Notes under the pieces: generated by a model
Databases searched by the model: none
What the model saw: only the letters and a program-made list of their open reading frames with translations
What the model was told of the DNA's origin: nothing
Position numbers and translations under genes: made by a program
Assembly (NCBI GenBank): GCA_025056735.1
Contig: JANWVR010000044.1
Coordinates: 1 to 37,982 of the forward strand
Source: Saprospiraceae bacterium
GTDB lineage: Bacteria; Bacteroidota; Bacteroidia; Chitinophagales; Saprospiraceae
DNA length: 37,982 nt
Direction: 5' to 3'
Shown here: one piece after another, positions 1 through 8,098 of the stretch
Position numbering within the stretch: position 1 is the stretch's first letter
Layout of the letters: the number at the start of each line of letters is the position of its first letter

Positions 1-330
1 GAGCTGACGCTGCCGCCTAAGCCGCTGCTGTCTTATGCCTATTGCAGCGATACGGCGCCATCGGAGGCGGTAGCGGAGGCAGTGCGCGGCGTCAGCCTGC
101 TCTATCACGAAGCCACATTTACCGACGAGCACCGTGAGGAGGCTGCGGCGGCGTTGCACTCGACGGCGCGCCAGGCCGCCGAGGTGGCCCGTGCGGCTCA
201 GGCGGGCCGGCTGTTGCTGGGCCATTTTTCAGGCCGATACACGGACACTCAGCAACATGTGCGTGAGGCGCAAGAGGTTTTCCCTGCTGTCGAGGCTGCC
301 GTTGAGGGTGTTGAATATGCGGTAGGGTAG
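1..330 (+). CDS. rnz: Ribonuclease Z, C-terminal part (5' end outside window)
   Basis: The frame is open from base 1 to a TAG at 328-330 and gives the last 109 residues of a tRNA 3'-processing endonuclease of the metallo-beta-lactamase fold. RNase Z removes the 3' trailer from tRNA precursors in the cytoplasm, using two zinc ions. Visible family marks, in order, are a CSDT segment carrying the bridging-metal aspartate, YHEATF, an HST segment, and a closing GHFSGRY whose histidine is a metal ligand. The order and spacing match the end of bacterial RNase Z (about 300 aa in full). The gene runs towards the leftward metalloprotease gene, with only 11 bp between the two stop codons. The N-terminal HxHxDH motif lies outside the window. 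The family assignment is firm from these motifs. Confidence 0.85.
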   Translation, partial: ELTLPPKPLLSYAYCSDTAPSEAVAEAVRGVSLLYHEATFTDEHREEAAAALHSTARQAAEVARAAQAGRLLLGHFSGRYTDTQQHVREAQEVFPAVEAAVEGVEYAVG

Positions 331-341
331 CCGTGGGCAGT

Positions 342-1580
342 TCAATGAGACAGCACCACTGGCGTCTTCAGGGTGCGCACCTGCCCGTACTGCCCTTTGC
401 GCTCTTGCACGAAGATGCCCGCCCATTTTTGCCCGCAGGCGTTGTGGATATAGCAGCCATCGAGCCAGAGCGTGCCGCCGGGTTGCACAACGATGCGCCC
501 TCCGGGCGGCATCGAAAGGCGGCATCCAAGGCGCAGGCTGCCGCCGGGAGCGATGATGAGGTCGCCCTCTAAGTCCCGTGCGCCGAGCCACGCTACCGTG
601 TCGGTGATGGTCAGGGTGCGTTCGGGTCGGTAGGTGCACCAGGTGGGCACTAAACATCGGCGGATGCTGGAGCGCTCATTGGCCAGCGTAACATGAATCT
701 TGCCTATCTGGCACGGGGTGAGGGCTATCTGATGGGCGTTGTAGTCCATCATGTTGTTGGTAGCTAAGTCGCGGCAGGGCGGGTCGGGTGTCCAATCCCA
801 GCATTTGTTGGGGTGGTCATCGGTATCGGCACATCCGTCGTAGAGCCAGGCATGGCTGAGGCCCAGGACATGGCCGATTTCGTGGTTGAGCAGGCCCACG
901 CTGGCCTCTGGGCCGAAGGATCGCTCTAAGGCGCCGGCGATTTTGACTGCCGTACCCAGCGCAATGCCCTGGCCGTCGGCCTTGTATGTGGGCGAAGCGA
1001 CGCTATCGGGATGGTGCACTAAGATGAAGATGTTGATGATGGAGTCTGCGCCAATGGCGTATCGCTCGATGACGTCGCGCGTGTAGTTGTTCTGGTTCTG
1101 GCCTTTGGAGACGAAGAAGTACAGGTCGTCGTCGTAGTGGTAGTAGATGCCGTCATCGTTGGGGCGGTTAGGCTGCGGCGTCAGTACGTAGCGGTAGCGT
1201 TTGGGCAGGGGCAGCGTGCCGGCGGGCGAGCGCCAGTTGACGACGTTGGTATCTAAGGCTGCGTTGGCCAGGCGGATGAGCTCTCGGGCGAAATGGCGTG
1301 CCGAGTCGGGCGGGCGGTGGGCCGTGCCGCTGCCATTGTCCAAGATGTGGACGTTGACGCGCAGGTAACGCATAGGCAGGTGCTCGGGACGCCGATAGTC
1401 GGGCATATAATTTTCCCAGGCAAAACAGGCAGGATTGGGGCGCGTATAGGCAGAGTCGCGCCACTCGGGCAACGAATAGGGGCGTGTGCGCACCCGCGGA
1501 GTACAGCTCACGAGGGCGGCCAGAAAGACCAGGACTCCAAGCCAGTGCCAGGCGCGCCGCAGGGCCTCAGCGTTGTACAT
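342..1580 (-). CDS. M43 (pappalysin-like) zinc metalloprotease lipoprotein
   Basis: This is a 412-residue secreted metalloprotease of the metzincin type. The ATG at 1580 was chosen because it directly precedes a lipoprotein signal peptide (hydrophobic stretch about 13-25, lipobox LVSC, Cys26). The frame stays open further upstream but runs through the rhodanese gene. Zinc-binding HEIGHVLGLSH is at residues 233-243 and the Met-turn NNMMDY at 275-280, as in pappalysin-like M43 peptidases. Residues about 320-390 form a glycine-rich tail (LIIAPGGSL, RIVVQPGGTL, ending CGQKWAGI) of a kind seen at the ends of secreted Bacteroidota proteins. No type IX sorting domain follows. The start lies inside the rhodanese gene (14 bp overlap), so the two are probably co-transcribed. 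The natural substrate is unknown. Confidence 0.82.
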   Translation of the reverse strand: MYNAEALRRAWHWLGVLVFLAALVSCTPRVRTRPYSLPEWRDSAYTRPNPACFAWENYMPDYRRPEHLPMRYLRVNVHILDNGSGTAHRPPDSARHFARELIRLANAALDTNVVNWRSPAGTLPLPKRYRYVLTPQPNRPNDDGIYYHYDDDLYFFVSKGQNQNNYTRDVIERYAIGADSIINIFILVHHPDSVASPTYKADGQGIALGTAVKIAGALERSFGPEASVGLLNHEIGHVLGLSHAWLYDGCADTDDHPNKCWDWTPDPPCRDLATNNMMDYNAHQIALTPCQIGKIHVTLANERSSIRRCLVPTWCTYRPERTLTITDTVAWLGARDLEGDLIIAPGGSLRLGCRLSMPPGGRIVVQPGGTLWLDGCYIHNACGQKWAGIFVQERKGQYGQVRTLKTPVVLSH

Positions 1581-1878
1581 CGCCAAATGTGCTGCGCCAG
1601 GCCAGCATGCCGCCGATGAGGTTGCGCACCTTGCTAAAGCCTTGCGCCTGCAAAATGGCCTGGGCAGTAGCGCTCCGCACGCCCGAGCGACAATAAACCA
1701 CCACCTCATGGTCTTTGTGTGCGTCTAATTCCCACCAGTTGTTGGGTAGAGTAGCCACCGGCATCAGGTGGCCGCCGATGTTAAATTCTTCGTGCTCCCA
1801 CGGTTCGCGCACGTCCACGAGCACAACTGGCTCGCCGGCGCGTAACTTTTCGCGTAGTTCCTGAATGGTGATGTCCAT
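1567..1878 (-). CDS. Rhodanese-like domain protein
   Basis: A 103-residue single-domain rhodanese. Such proteins transfer a sulfane sulfur from a persulfidated cysteine to an acceptor. The active-site loop CRSGVRSA contains the catalytic Cys in the usual CxxGxR setting, and the N-terminal DVREPWEHEEFNIGGH segment is the classical start of the fold. The ATG at 1878 (MDITIQEL) was chosen because it opens the conserved domain; an in-frame start at 1932 would add 18 low-complexity residues. The 3' end overlaps the start of the metalloprotease lipoprotein by 14 bp on the same strand. Small stand-alone rhodaneses of this size are common in Bacteroidota. The physiological acceptor cannot be told from sequence. 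Confidence 0.85.
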   Translation of the reverse strand: MDITIQELREKLRAGEPVVLVDVREPWEHEEFNIGGHLMPVATLPNNWWELDAHKDHEVVVYCRSGVRSATAQAILQAQGFSKVRNLIGGMLAWRSTFGDVQR

Positions 1879-1897
1879 GAAATGCGTCGAGTAGGTA

Positions 1898-1929
1898 AAG
1901 GCGGCCCGACCTCGCCGACAGGCCGCCTT
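1898..1929 (-). terminator. Hairpin between secreted protein and rhodanese genes
   Basis: Perfect 9-bp arms AAGGCGGCC (1898-1906) and GGCCGCCTT (1921-1929) enclose a 14-base loop. On the minus strand the stem follows the stop of the gene at 1944-2642 but is trailed by only three T residues, so it is a weak terminator or an mRNA 3'-end stabiliser. Confidence 0.4.
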
Positions 1930-1943
1930 CAAACGTTTTTTGC

Positions 1944-2642
1944 CTATTTGGAAAACTTAGTCAGCTCCATGCGGCTTTCTACATTGCCTTTGTTGTCGTA
2001 AGAAACCGATTTCACTGTGCCCACCGAGGGCGCGTACCAGACTTCGTTGCGCGAGGTGCGCGTGCCCATCAGCTGGTATTCAAAATTGTAACTGATTTTG
2101 TAGCATTTGAACGTCCCGGCAGGTGTGCTAACGGTCTCCTCTGCCTCTACTTTTCGGTCCTTGATGGCATATCGGCTCCGTAGGAGCTGAATGTTGCCCA
2201 TGCGCACAGCGATTTCCATTTCGCTGTCGGGCAGCTTCTGGCCCACCTGGACACTTCTCGGAAACGCCAGATCGCCACCGCTAATTTCCATCTGCATATC
2301 CGGACTCTGGCCCGCCTCGTTGGTGGGTACCATGCCTCGCATGCTCATGAACAGGACGCCTTCGTGGCATTTGATAGGCACGGAGTAGGAATAGGTTTCC
2401 TTGCCGTCTTTGGCACGCGAGACGGTGACATCAGTTTGGGCAATCAGGGTGTCCCGGCTTCGCTCGATGCGTTTGATGCGGTGGGTCGAAATCGTCTCCG
2501 CCTTGCCTTTTTTGTCGTAGTGCATGTACTCGATCAGAACGCCCTCTCGGAAAAAGTCGAATATTTCCGAGCAGTTTTGCGCAGCAAGGGAACGGGCCAG
2601 CAACAGGCTGCCCAGCATCAGGAATGCTGTAAATCGGAGCAT
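1944..2642 (-). CDS. Secreted TapB/DUF3108-like protein
   Basis: This 232-residue protein has a clear signal peptide (hydrophobic residues 4-20, cleavage probably after LAAQ). The rest is beta-rich with no catalytic motif that I can name. The part around residues 165-232 (VEAEETVSTPAGTFKCYKI, then a bulky-residue strand, NEVWYAPSVGTVKS and a closing strand) is typical of the TapB/DUF3108-like proteins of Bacteroidota, whose job is not established. The full-length start at 2642 gives a well-formed signal peptide, so no shorter start is needed. The protein is probably periplasmic or surface-exposed. Family placement is from the overall pattern and is moderately sure; function is unknown. Confidence 0.62.
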   Translation of the reverse strand: MLRFTAFLMLGSLLLARSLAAQNCSEIFDFFREGVLIEYMHYDKKGKAETISTHRIKRIERSRDTLIAQTDVTVSRAKDGKETYSYSVPIKCHEGVLFMSMRGMVPTNEAGQSPDMQMEISGGDLAFPRSVQVGQKLPDSEMEIAVRMGNIQLLRSRYAIKDRKVEAEETVSTPAGTFKCYKISYNFEYQLMGTRTSRNEVWYAPSVGTVKSVSYDNKGNVESRMELTKFSK

Positions 2643-3260
2643 GGGTAGAGGATTGTTTTAATAAGTGAACAGTTCGATGTAAGTAAACCTCAGGCGTAGC
2701 ACAACGACTCATTCCGGCTGCGTAAACATCCGCAAAAATCCACAGACTCGAGCCATAAAGCGCCCAAAAGGCGTGGTGTAAAGTTACAACTGATGTTACG
2801 CACGGTCGGAATGGAGCGCCTTGTAAGCGTCCCATCTGCCCAGTCAAAGCCCTTTCCTCGAGACACCCCATTCTTCTGACAGAGCCTCCACCCGGTATTG
2901 ACACTCCCCCATGCTGTGTGTTTGTCAGGATGTTCGATGAGATGTAGGAGAAGCCTTGCCCTGTTCCACCCGATAATCGGGCAGTTACAGGATGTTGGAT
3001 GCGCCTTATTCAACCGAACGAAAAGCCGTCAGGAGAACAGTATTCCACCTCGCCTGGGTAAATTCTGTTACAAGGCTTCTCGACGGCAACTTGCGCAAGC
3101 CAGCGGTCTTATGCGTTCTTAGTAGTTAAAAAAAGTGAGAACGGCACGAAATGCTGCCTCCCCTCGCGAAGCAGACCGCTCCCACCGCGTGGGCTCTCCT
3201 CAGCGCCGCCTCACGGCGTCTGCGCCTTCATAAAGACGACCATTTGGTCATAAAAAAGCA
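2643..3260. other. Gene-free stretch, nothing recognised
   Basis: About 620 bp lie between the leftward secreted protein and the L31 promoter. Open frames on both strands here (for example 2690-3013 minus and 2898-3122 plus) are short, rich in Cys, Trp and Arg, and resemble no family. I looked for signatures of RNase P RNA, tmRNA and SRP RNA and saw none. A perfect palindrome CCCGATAATCGGG lies at 2969-2981. The stretch may be decayed coding sequence. Confidence 0.4.
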
Positions 3261-3293
3261 TTTGCAAAAAATGCCGATGCTGTTTTACCTTTG
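3261..3293 (+). promoter_or_regulatory. Bacteroidota-type promoter of rpmE2
   Basis: TTTG at 3261-3264 and TACCTTTG at 3286-3293 are separated by 21 bases and match the phylum's -33 (TTTG) and -7 (TAnnTTTG) elements. Transcription would start near 3299, leaving a leader of about 28 bases before the L31 ATG, with no obvious Shine-Dalgarno sequence, as is usual in this phylum. Confidence 0.7.
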
Positions 3294-3326
3294 CGCCCAC
3301 TTTTGAGGTCAACTATTTTTGAAGTC

Positions 3327-3587
3327 ATGAAAAAAGATATCCATCCGAAGAATTACCGCATTGTGGTGTTCAAAGATATTTCTACCGACGAGGCCTTCTT
3401 GGGTCGTTCGTGCGTCAACACGAAGGAAACCATCGTTTGGGAAGACGGTCAGGAATACCCGTTGGTTAAAATGGAGATTTCGGCGTATAGCCACCCGTTT
3501 TTCACGGGCAAAATGAAATACGTGGATACGGCGGGCCGTATTGACAAGTTCAATAAGAAGTTTGCGAACACGAAGTTTGCCAAATAA
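3327..3587 (+). CDS. rpmE2: Ribosomal protein L31, type B
   Basis: An 86-residue protein of the large ribosomal subunit. [11 protein letters not shown] at the start and the RIDKFNKKF segment near the end are characteristic of L31. The length and the lack of the CxxC zinc-binding cysteines mark it as the type B (zinc-independent) form, the one normally found in Bacteroidota. ATG 3327 was chosen because it begins the conserved MKKDIHP sequence; the open frame upstream overlaps the promoter. The gene is flanked by its own promoter and a strong terminator, so it appears to be a single-gene transcript. Confidence 0.95.
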   Translation: MKKDIHPKNYRIVVFKDISTDEAFLGRSCVNTKETIVWEDGQEYPLVKMEISAYSHPFFTGKMKYVDTAGRIDKFNKKFANTKFAK

Positions 3588-3626
3588 GTGGCGGTTAGGA
3601 GTGCCGCTTTCCCACTTATTGGGTTG

Positions 3627-3672
3627 ACCGCGGAGGCGAGCAGGAAAAGCGCGCGCCTCCGCGGTTCTTTTT
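3627..3672 (+). terminator. Intrinsic terminator after rpmE2
   Basis: Perfect 12-bp arms ACCGCGGAGGCG (3627-3638) and CGCCTCCGCGGT (3654-3665) enclose a 15-base loop and are followed by TCTTTTT. This is a strong rho-independent terminator 40 bases after the L31 stop. A TACTTTTG sequence (3672-3679), possibly the -7 element of the next gene, starts directly at its T-run; no clear -33 element is present. Confidence 0.8.
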
Positions 3673-3706
3673 ACTTTTGCGCCTGACGAAACGGCTCGAC
3701 GGCTCA

Positions 3707-4918
3707 ATGCAAAACCTTATTCTGTTCGACTCCGACGCGCGCAATCACCTGCTGCCGCTGACCGCTACTCGCCCAATGGGCGAGCTCCGGCTGGGCATTT
3801 TCACCATACGCGGCAAATGGGAATGCTATCTGAATGCCTTCGCTTCCTACATCACGCAGGAGCACCTGCAAGAGAAATATCCCATCCGGATTGAAAGCGA
3901 GAACTTAGTGCTAAATGCTGGCATTTTGCCCAACGAACTGCTCTGCCGCCGCGTCGAGCAGCTGGGCTTTAGCGAAGCGCTCCTGATGAACGGCGAGCTT
4001 ATTGCTGCGCGCTTAGATGCGTTTCAATTCGAGACGCTTATCGAAGACGAAGAAGTGCGTGAGTTGAACGGCATCGAGCTGGACCCCGACATCCCGGTGG
4101 CGAGCATTCAGCGGCTGTGGGACCTGACGCAGCAAAACGGCGCGGCCATAGCGGCTGATTTCCGCTGGATTACGCGCGACCGCGAGTCGGCGCCGCTGCC
4201 CGAGTCTAACCGGCTTATTGGCCCGCCGGAGCGCCTATTCCTCGAGCCGGGCGCACGCATCGAAGCCTGCACGCTCAACACGCTCGAAGGGCCTATCTAC
4301 ATCGGCAAGGATGCCGAAATCATGGAAGGCTGCCTGCTGCGCGGCCCCATCGCCGTGTGCGACGGCGCTCAGCTGAAAATGGGCGCGCGCATCTACGGCC
4401 CTACCACCATCGGCCCGGGCTGTAAGGTGGGCGGAGAAGTAACGCGCTCCATTTTCATAGGTAACTCCAACAAAGCGCACGAGGGTTTCATCGGCGACTC
4501 CGTTATCGGCGAGTGGTGCAACCTCGGCGCCGACACCAACAACTCGAACCTCAAAAACAACTACGGCGAAGTCAAACTCTGGGACTACGCCGAAGGCCGT
4601 TTCGTCAAAACGGGCACTCAGCTGTGTGGCCTGTTCATGGGCGACCACGCGAAATGCGGCATCAATACCATGTTCAATACCGGCACAGTCGTCGGCGTAT
4701 TCGCTAACGTCTTCGGTTCGGGCTATCCGCGCAATTTCATCCCTGATTTTGCCTGGGGCGGCCCAGAGGCGGGCTTTCGCACCTACGACTTCGCCGAGGC
4801 CTGCGAAACGGCTCAGCGCGTGTTGCAACGACGCAACCAAACCCTCACGGACTTAGACAAAGCCATCCTGCACCGTATCTACGAGCAAACCGCTCCGCTG
4901 CGCACCTGGGAGAAATAG
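3707..4918 (+). CDS. Alternative GlmU: sugar nucleotidyltransferase/acyltransferase
   Basis: A 403-residue protein matching the Bacteroidota alternative GlmU family (TIGR03991 type), predicted to make UDP-GlcNAc for peptidoglycan and other envelope glycans. The N-terminus (LFDSDARNHLLPLTATRPMGELRLG) is the family's characteristic opening. The C-terminal half, from about residue 180, consists of hexapeptide repeats of a left-handed beta-helix (IYIGKDAEIMEG, IYGPTTIGPGCKVGG, FIGDSVIGEWCNLGADTNNSNL), the acetyltransferase part. Canonical GlmU N-terminal motifs (LAAGxGTRM) are absent, as expected for this family. ATG 3707 is chosen over an upstream TTG. The next gene, purM, starts 36 bp downstream, so the two probably share a transcript. 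Enzyme activity is inferred from the family only. Confidence 0.85.
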   Translation: MQNLILFDSDARNHLLPLTATRPMGELRLGIFTIRGKWECYLNAFASYITQEHLQEKYPIRIESENLVLNAGILPNELLCRRVEQLGFSEALLMNGELIAARLDAFQFETLIEDEEVRELNGIELDPDIPVASIQRLWDLTQQNGAAIAADFRWITRDRESAPLPESNRLIGPPERLFLEPGARIEACTLNTLEGPIYIGKDAEIMEGCLLRGPIAVCDGAQLKMGARIYGPTTIGPGCKVGGEVTRSIFIGNSNKAHEGFIGDSVIGEWCNLGADTNNSNLKNNYGEVKLWDYAEGRFVKTGTQLCGLFMGDHAKCGINTMFNTGTVVGVFANVFGSGYPRNFIPDFAWGGPEAGFRTYDFAEACETAQRVLQRRNQTLTDLDKAILHRIYEQTAPLRTWEK

Positions 4919-4954
4919 CGCGCTGCAACCGGCAAAAAGGCGTTTATAGACAGC

Positions 4955-6133
4955 ATGGCCACTACCTCTAAATACGACCAGCGCGGTGTATCTGCCTCCA
5001 AAGCAGACGTGCATGCCGCCATCCGCCACTTAGATAAAGGTCTGTATCCGGACGCCTTCTGCAAAGTATTGCCCGACGTGGCCGCCGGCAACCCGGCCTA
5101 CTGCAACGTATTGCACGCCGATACAGCCGGCACTAAAGCAGCCCTGGCTTACCTCTACTGGCGCGAAACGGGCGACCTTTCAGTGTGGGCTGGCATCGTG
5201 CAGGATGCTATTGTCATGAACTTAGACGATATGGCCTGTGTGGGCTGCACCGACCATGTCGTGCTGTCGAACACCATCGGACGCAACCGCCACCACATCC
5301 CCAGTGAGGTATTGCAGGCGCTCATCGAAGGCGCTTCCAGCTTCGCGGAGGCCATGCGCTCCTGGGGTATCCGCCTCCATCTGGCCGGCGGCGAAACCGC
5401 CGACGTAGGCGACTTAGTGCGCACGGTGGACGTGGGCTTCACTGCGTTCGCGCGCATGCTGCGCAGCGAGGTCATCGTCAACCACATACAGCCAGGCGAT
5501 ATCGTCGTTGGGCTGGCTTCCTTTGGGCAGGCCGCCTATGAAAACCAGTACAACAGCGGCATCGGCAGCAACGGCCTCACCGCCGCCCGCCACGATGCGC
5601 TCGCCAAAGAATACGCAACACGATACCCGGAAAGCTACGACCCGGCCATGCCTCCCGAACTGGCCTACAGCGGGCGCCACCGCCTGACGGAAGAAGTGGA
5701 AGTAGAAGGCCACCGCCTGACGGTAGGCCAGCTGCTGCTCTCTCCCACGCGCACCTACACACCTGTGCTGCGCACTTTCTTAGAGCACTGCCGCGATCAG
5801 GTGCATGGACTCATCCACTGCACCGGCGGAGGGCAAACCAAAGTGCTGAAATTCCTACGAAACGCCCACGTCATCAAAGACAACCTCTTCGACCCACCGG
5901 CGGTATTCCGCCTCATCCAGGCCAGTGGCCAGACCCCCTGGGCGGAAATGTACCGCGTGTTCAATATGGGCCACCGCATGGAGGTCTATACCTCAGAGGC
6001 CGGCGCGGGCGAGCTCCTGCGCATTGCTGCCGATTTCGGCATCGCCGCACAGATGATCGGCCGGGTAGAGGCGCATGCCGGCGCCCGCGTTACCGTTCAC
6101 AGCCCGTTTGGCGTCTTTGAATACGCCGAATAG
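4955..6133 (+). CDS. purM: Phosphoribosylformylglycinamidine cyclo-ligase (AIR synthetase)
   Basis: A 392-residue protein of the PurM/AIR synthase family that closes the imidazole ring in purine biosynthesis (FGAM + ATP to AIR). The opening YDQRGVSASKADVHAAI and the HADTAGTKAALAYLYW segment (residues 55-70) are those of the long Bacteroidota PurM. Next come an acidic VMNLDDMACVG stretch (metal-ATP binding), HLAGGETADVGDLVRT, and late HCTGGGQTKVLKF and NMGHRMEVY segments of the C-terminal domain. The ATG at 4955 gives the expected N-terminus. It follows the alternative glmU gene by 36 bp and is followed by a terminator-like hairpin. The length is somewhat above that of the E. coli enzyme (345 aa) but normal for this phylum. 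Confidence 0.88.
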   Translation: MATTSKYDQRGVSASKADVHAAIRHLDKGLYPDAFCKVLPDVAAGNPAYCNVLHADTAGTKAALAYLYWRETGDLSVWAGIVQDAIVMNLDDMACVGCTDHVVLSNTIGRNRHHIPSEVLQALIEGASSFAEAMRSWGIRLHLAGGETADVGDLVRTVDVGFTAFARMLRSEVIVNHIQPGDIVVGLASFGQAAYENQYNSGIGSNGLTAARHDALAKEYATRYPESYDPAMPPELAYSGRHRLTEEVEVEGHRLTVGQLLLSPTRTYTPVLRTFLEHCRDQVHGLIHCTGGGQTKVLKFLRNAHVIKDNLFDPPAVFRLIQASGQTPWAEMYRVFNMGHRMEVYTSEAGAGELLRIAADFGIAAQMIGRVEAHAGARVTVHSPFGVFEYAE

Positions 6134-6208
6134 GCCTTTAGCCCGTTCACAAGCATCGCTTGAAGGGCCCTTGAAGTCAGGTAAATCCGTATTTTTTTTA
6201 AAATAATG

Positions 6209-6230
6209 ACGGCATAAGCCGCCGTTTTTT
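6209..6230 (+). terminator. Terminator-like hairpin after purM
   Basis: ACGGC (6209-6213) pairs with GCCGT (6221-6225) and runs into six T residues (6225-6230), 75 bases after the purM stop. The stem is short but the T-run is good, and it separates purM from the next lipoprotein gene. Confidence 0.5.
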
Positions 6231-6248
6231 ATCAAAAAAAACAGGCAA

Positions 6249-7127
6249 ATGAGTGCAAAGCAGTTGATGTACTTAGCCGCTATATGCGTAGCGCTGGCGG
6301 CGTGCGGAACGCCTTACGAGAAAAAAATCCAGGCGTTAGAGGGTAAGCTTTCGGCAGGCGCCGATCCTAAAGTTGTTGCCGAATTGATCGCTCTGTATCA
6401 GGAGGCGGTGAACGCCCATCCCGACCGGCATGCCGATAATGCGCGCTATCGGACGCGGGCTGCGGAGCTGAAGTTTGTTAACGAACGCGACAATGTGGGC
6501 GCTGTGCGGCTGGCAGCAGCAGCCCTCAAAGACCACGGCGCCCAGGCCGATGTCGCGGATGCTGCAGGCCTGTTGGCGCGCGTCTGGCGCCTGTACAAAA
6601 ACCGCGCAACGCCCGACCTATCGCGCAACCCGGACGATATTGACCTGATGCGCTTCACCTTAGAGCAAAATACGCGTTGGCTGGACTCTTGCTTAGCCCG
6701 ATTAGACCGCCAACTGATGGCAGCCAGCGAACCCGATCGCGCCTCAGCCGAAAAGTTCATCCAAACCGCCGAAGGATACGCCATCCTGATTGAAGCCACC
6801 GACCCCAACAAGGCCGCCAGCCTCTACACACAAGCTGCCGGACTGGCGCGCTCCATGGGAGAGCCCAACACCGCCCTGCGCCTTTATTACTACGTAGCCG
6901 AAAATATGCCTCAGCAGCGCAGCGCTCCGCTTGCCCTGTTCATGATGGGCATCATCTACGAAGACGACCTCAAAGACATAGAGCGGGCAAAACAAACCTA
7001 CGAGGACTTCCTGAAGCGCTATCCGAACGACCCTGAATACACCGACGACGTGCAGGCGGCGCTGAAAAACTTAGGCACGCCGTTAGAAGAGCTCATCAAG
7101 CGCTTCGAGCAGAACAAACCGCAGTAG
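6249..7127 (+). CDS. Helical-repeat (TPR-like) lipoprotein
   Basis: A 292-residue lipoprotein: MSAKQLMYLAAICVALAACG is a type II signal sequence with lipobox LAAC (Cys19). The mature part is almost entirely alpha-helical. Residues about 160-285 show a TPR-like pattern (SAEKFIQTAEGYAILIEATDP, NKAASLYTQAAGLARSM, NTALRLYYYVAENMPQQ, RAKQTYEDFLKRYPNDPEY). The FLKRYPNDP segment is typical of YbgF/BamD-like outer-membrane-associated TPR proteins. It probably scaffolds a protein complex in the periplasm. The following synthetase gene starts 9 bp after its stop, so the two are co-transcribed, although no functional link is obvious. No more specific family can be named. Confidence 0.75.
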   Translation: MSAKQLMYLAAICVALAACGTPYEKKIQALEGKLSAGADPKVVAELIALYQEAVNAHPDRHADNARYRTRAAELKFVNERDNVGAVRLAAAALKDHGAQADVADAAGLLARVWRLYKNRATPDLSRNPDDIDLMRFTLEQNTRWLDSCLARLDRQLMAASEPDRASAEKFIQTAEGYAILIEATDPNKAASLYTQAAGLARSMGEPNTALRLYYYVAENMPQQRSAPLALFMMGIIYEDDLKDIERAKQTYEDFLKRYPNDPEYTDDVQAALKNLGTPLEELIKRFEQNKPQ

Positions 7128-7136
7128 CCTGCCGCT

Positions 7137-8048
7137 ATGGAGCGCCCGGCTGTGGCTTTTGCCGAAAAATGGGCAGCCTTCGCACGCACCCTCGGGCCGC
7201 AAAGCCGCCTGCGCATGGCGCCTACGCCCTCTGGCTTCTTGCACGTGGGCAACGCTGTAAACTTCACCCTCAACTGGTTAGCCGCACGCCTCCACCCGCA
7301 AGGGCGGCTTCTGCTGCGCATAGACGACTTAGACGCCGAGCGCAAACGGCCCGAGTACGTGCAGAACATTTTCGACACGCTGCACTGGCTGGGCTTAGAC
7401 TGGGACGAAGGCCCGCGGTCGCCTGAAGACTTAGAACGCCAGTGGTCGCAACGCCATCGCCTGCCCCTGTACGAAACGCTTCTGCGCACACTCCGCGAAC
7501 GCCAGTACCTGTTTGCCTGCGCCAAATCACGCCGCGACCTGGCGCCCTTTGGCAGCCATTACCCGGAAGCCTTTCGACAACAGCCTTGCTCCTTGGACGA
7601 CGCCGATGTCGCCTGGCGCATCCGAACGCCGCTGCCCCACAGGCCAGAGCATATGCCGCCCGACTTTGTGGTGCGCCGCCGCGACGGCATCCCGGCTTAC
7701 CAGGTGGTGTCGGTGGCCGATGACGTCTTTTTCGGCATCACGCACGTCATCCGGGGCGAAGACCTGAGCGCCTCCACCCACGCGCAGGAGTACCTGGCCC
7801 GGTGCGCGGAGCTACCTGCCTTTGAGCGCATCGTTTTTTTGCACCATCCCCTGCTGACCGATGCGCAGGGCAACAAGTTGTCGAAGTCTGCCGGGGCGCA
7901 GGCGTTGCACGCTCAGCAGGCGAGGAGCACTGTGTCGCCTGCCGATGTGTTTGGCCTCGTGGGCCGATGGTTGGCCTTAGAGGAGCCTGTCAGCACTGCC
8001 GCTGCGCTGCTATCGGCAGCCCGGCAGAAGGCGTGGGTCAGGCTTTGA
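7137..8048 (+). CDS. Glutamyl-tRNA synthetase-like protein (GluQ-RS type)
   Basis: A 303-residue class I synthetase catalytic core without an anticodon-binding domain, the size of glutamyl-Q tRNA(Asp) synthetases, which attach glutamate to queuosine in tRNA(Asp). APTPSGFLHVGN (28-39) is the HIGH region, LLLRIDDLDAER (58-69) the glutamate-binding region, DGIPAYQV...FFGITHVIRGEDL (183-210) the core, and KLSKS (247-251) the KMSKS loop. GluQ enzymes usually carry zinc through a CxC...Y...C set. Here the first pair reads CAK (Cys128-Ala-Lys130), so one ligand is missing, while Cys151 remains. It could therefore have lost zinc or act differently. ATG 7137 follows the upstream lipoprotein by 9 bp. 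Confidence 0.8.
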   Translation: MERPAVAFAEKWAAFARTLGPQSRLRMAPTPSGFLHVGNAVNFTLNWLAARLHPQGRLLLRIDDLDAERKRPEYVQNIFDTLHWLGLDWDEGPRSPEDLERQWSQRHRLPLYETLLRTLRERQYLFACAKSRRDLAPFGSHYPEAFRQQPCSLDDADVAWRIRTPLPHRPEHMPPDFVVRRRDGIPAYQVVSVADDVFFGITHVIRGEDLSASTHAQEYLARCAELPAFERIVFLHHPLLTDAQGNKLSKSAGAQALHAQQARSTVSPADVFGLVGRWLALEEPVSTAAALLSAARQKAWVRL

Positions 8049-8098
8049 GCGCCTGCCCCCAGCGCGAGGAAAGGACTGGCGAGCAAGCCGCTGTTTGT

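Noticed and set aside
2690-3013. 107-codon minus-strand frame in the gap before rpmE2
   Set aside because: Cys/Trp/Arg-rich sequence with no domain and no promoter; looks like random or decayed sequence.
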